Assembly (NCBI GenBank): GCA_021464245.1
Contig: JADCRB010000007.1
Span: 5,117,125-5,181,124 of the forward strand
Origin: Carallia brachiata
Lineage: Eukaryota > Streptophyta > Magnoliopsida > Malpighiales > Rhizophoraceae
DNA: 64,000 bases
Reading direction: 5' to 3'
The position numbers were made by a program, and so were the translations under genes. The number at the start of each line of letters is the position of its first letter. The stretch's first letter is position 1. The notes beneath the pieces are model-generated. The model did not search any database. It worked only from the letters and a program-made list of their open reading frames with translations, and was not told the DNA's origin. This document shows, in pieces, positions 62,502 to 64,000 of the stretch.

Positions 62502-64000
62502 ATGGATTTGGACTTGTCGCCAAAGTTAGCCCAAAAGATATTTGAGGGTGAAGGTGGCTCTTACTACGGTTGGTCGAGCTCAGAATTTCCAGTTCTTGGT
62601 GCGACCAATGTTGGTGCAGGAAGGCTAGTTCTTGAGCAACGTGGTTTTGCTCTTCCTCATTTTGGAGATACCTCAAAAGTTGGTTACGTTCTTCAAGGTA
62701 ATAAAAGCCCAATATATATACACATATTCTTTTAATTCGTCATATAAGTTCAAGCAGTTGGCGTGAGAGTCGAAATTGGATTTTTAATTGAGTAGACTTT
62801 GATATAAGGTAACATTAATGTCAAATAAAATCTTGAAACTTAAATTCACCAAGAGTTCACTCTTATAAGATGAGAAGTGTGCGTAACATTAGATTTTTGT
62901 ATTTTATTAGAACGGACTTTATACTCTTTAATAACATTTGTTGTAGGTACTGAAGGAATAGCAGGGATGGTACTCCCCAACTCATCAAAAGAGTTGGTGC
63001 TGAAGCTGAAGAAAGGAGACATCGTGCCGGTGCCCATGGGAACAGTCTCGTGGTGGTACAACAATGGCGATTCAAAATTTGTTATGGTGTTCTTGGGGGA
63101 AACTGCAACTTCATACGTCCCCGGAGAATTCACTTACTTCCTTTTAACTGGGGGTGTAGGCATCTTGCCAGGATTCTCCACGATTTTATTAGCAGAGCTT
63201 GCAACCTAAACGAAACAGAAGCAACGAAGCTTGCCAAAAGCCAAAATGGTGTCTTGATTATCAAACTAGAACAAGAAAGTAACCAAACCATGCCCCAACC
63301 GTTCCTGGACTTGGTTCACAAGATGGTGTATAACATTGACGCCGCATCTCCTGATGTAGAAATCAAAAGGGGTGGTACTTACAAGAACCTTACAGCAGAA
63401 AATTTTGGTTTTCTCGGAGAAGCAGGATTGAGTGAATCATGTAAAATTGGAGGCCAATGCCATGCACTCGCCAACTTATGTTGTCAACGCTACAAAAATT
63501 TTATATGTTGACAGAGGGAGTGGGCGTGTGCAGATTGTGGGTATCAATGGCAAGCGCGTTCTTGACACCAAAGTGGAGGCTGGTCAGTTGTTCGTGGTGC
63601 CAAGATTGTTTGTTGTTGCTTTGGTTGCTGGTGATGAAGGCATTGAGTGCTTCTCTGTCATCTCCGCTACTCGGTAATATTGCATTTTCATCTTAATTTC
63701 TTATTGACCACCGGATAATACTCATTTTAAGTATTAAATTTTTTAATTGAGTTATAAACTTTTAATATTTTCAATTGAGCATTTTCGTCGATTCGATTGT
63801 TGAAAACGTATTTAGTTATTAAGTCAAATATATTTTAAATTTATTATGTCAAATATATATTTTAACGATCAAACTGACAGAATAATTCAATTATAAAATA
63901 TTTGAAAAGTATAAAATTTAATTAAAAATTTAAAATATTTAAGACTTAATTATAAAAATTAATAAAAATTTAAGATTTAAATTAATATTATTCTTGTTGA
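62502..64000 (+). pseudogene. Legumin/glutelin-type bicupin, copy 4, frameshifted and cut by the window end
   Basis: Exon 1 is 62502-62697 and exon 2 is 62947-63673; exon 3 lies beyond the window. Exon 2 is 727 bp instead of 730. One C is missing near 63180 (CTCCACGATT for CTCCACCGATT) and two bases near 63433 (GAGTGAATC for GAGCGTGAATC). The first deletion leads to a stop shortly after FSTILLAELAT. The second returns the sequence to the original frame, so the C-terminal cupin barrel (after VNHVKLEAN) reads normally again. Splice sites and promoter are kept. Either a very young pseudogene or an intact gene with consensus errors. Confidence 0.8.

Larger units (their letters stand above)
59426..64000 (+). 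repeat. Tandem array unit 4, cut by the window end
   Basis: Contains the orphan MAGL exon and cupin copy 4 up to intron 2. The right-hand part, and so the array's right border, lies outside the window. Confidence 0.9.

Overview
The window looks like nuclear DNA from a eudicot plant. It is AT-rich, its genes are split by GT-AG and GC-AG introns, and it holds plant transposon families (CACTA, hAT, MULE-like, LTR, SINE-like) and plant gene families (MAGL/caffeoylshikimate-esterase-like hydrolases, legumin-type bicupins). The species cannot be fixed from the sequence; a Sapindales-type genome is only a guess.

Positions 1-13,000 are gene-poor. They hold the broken 3' half of a CACTA transposon (833-2595), a 909-bp hAT-type element with a perfect 8-bp target duplication (2835-3743), two copies of a ~500-bp inverted-repeat MITE (4271-4768 and ~9555-10065), and one minus-strand gene for a small conserved plant protein (CDS 5980-6893, TATA at 7977-7985). 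That gene carries a single-base deletion in an A-run.

Positions 13,273-23,676 hold two tandem alpha/beta-hydrolase genes of the plant MAGL family. Both have eight exons with matching internal exon sizes. The first has four small deletions in its coding exons. The second is intact (351 aa) and uses three GC splice donors. A 989-bp foldback MULE-like element and a tRNA-derived SINE-like copy lie between them.

From 23,401 to the window end there is a large tandem array of about 10.5-kb units: 23401-33963, 33964-48231, 48232-59425 and 59426-64000+. Each unit starts inside intron 7 of the MAGL gene and so carries its last exon. It continues through a complete bicupin gene of the legumin/glutelin type with an RY element (CATGCATG) and TATA box. 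It ends with the last three exons of a minus-strand gene for an unknown membrane protein. The ancestral order was therefore MAGL(+), cupin(+), membrane protein(-), amplified by unequal exchange between introns of the two outer genes. Cupin copies 1-3 are intact (362 aa); copy 4 has two small deletions and runs off the window.

Unit-specific transposon insertions leave matching empty sites in the other units: an 873-bp hAT-like element in unit 1, a 3.9-kb non-coding LTR retrotransposon in unit 2 and a 698-bp ACCGG-rich element in unit 3. Units 2-4 share derived changes that unit 1 lacks, so unit 1 split off first. Many small deletions, mostly in short base runs, break otherwise well-kept genes. 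This pattern fits either unpolished long-read assembly or recent decay.
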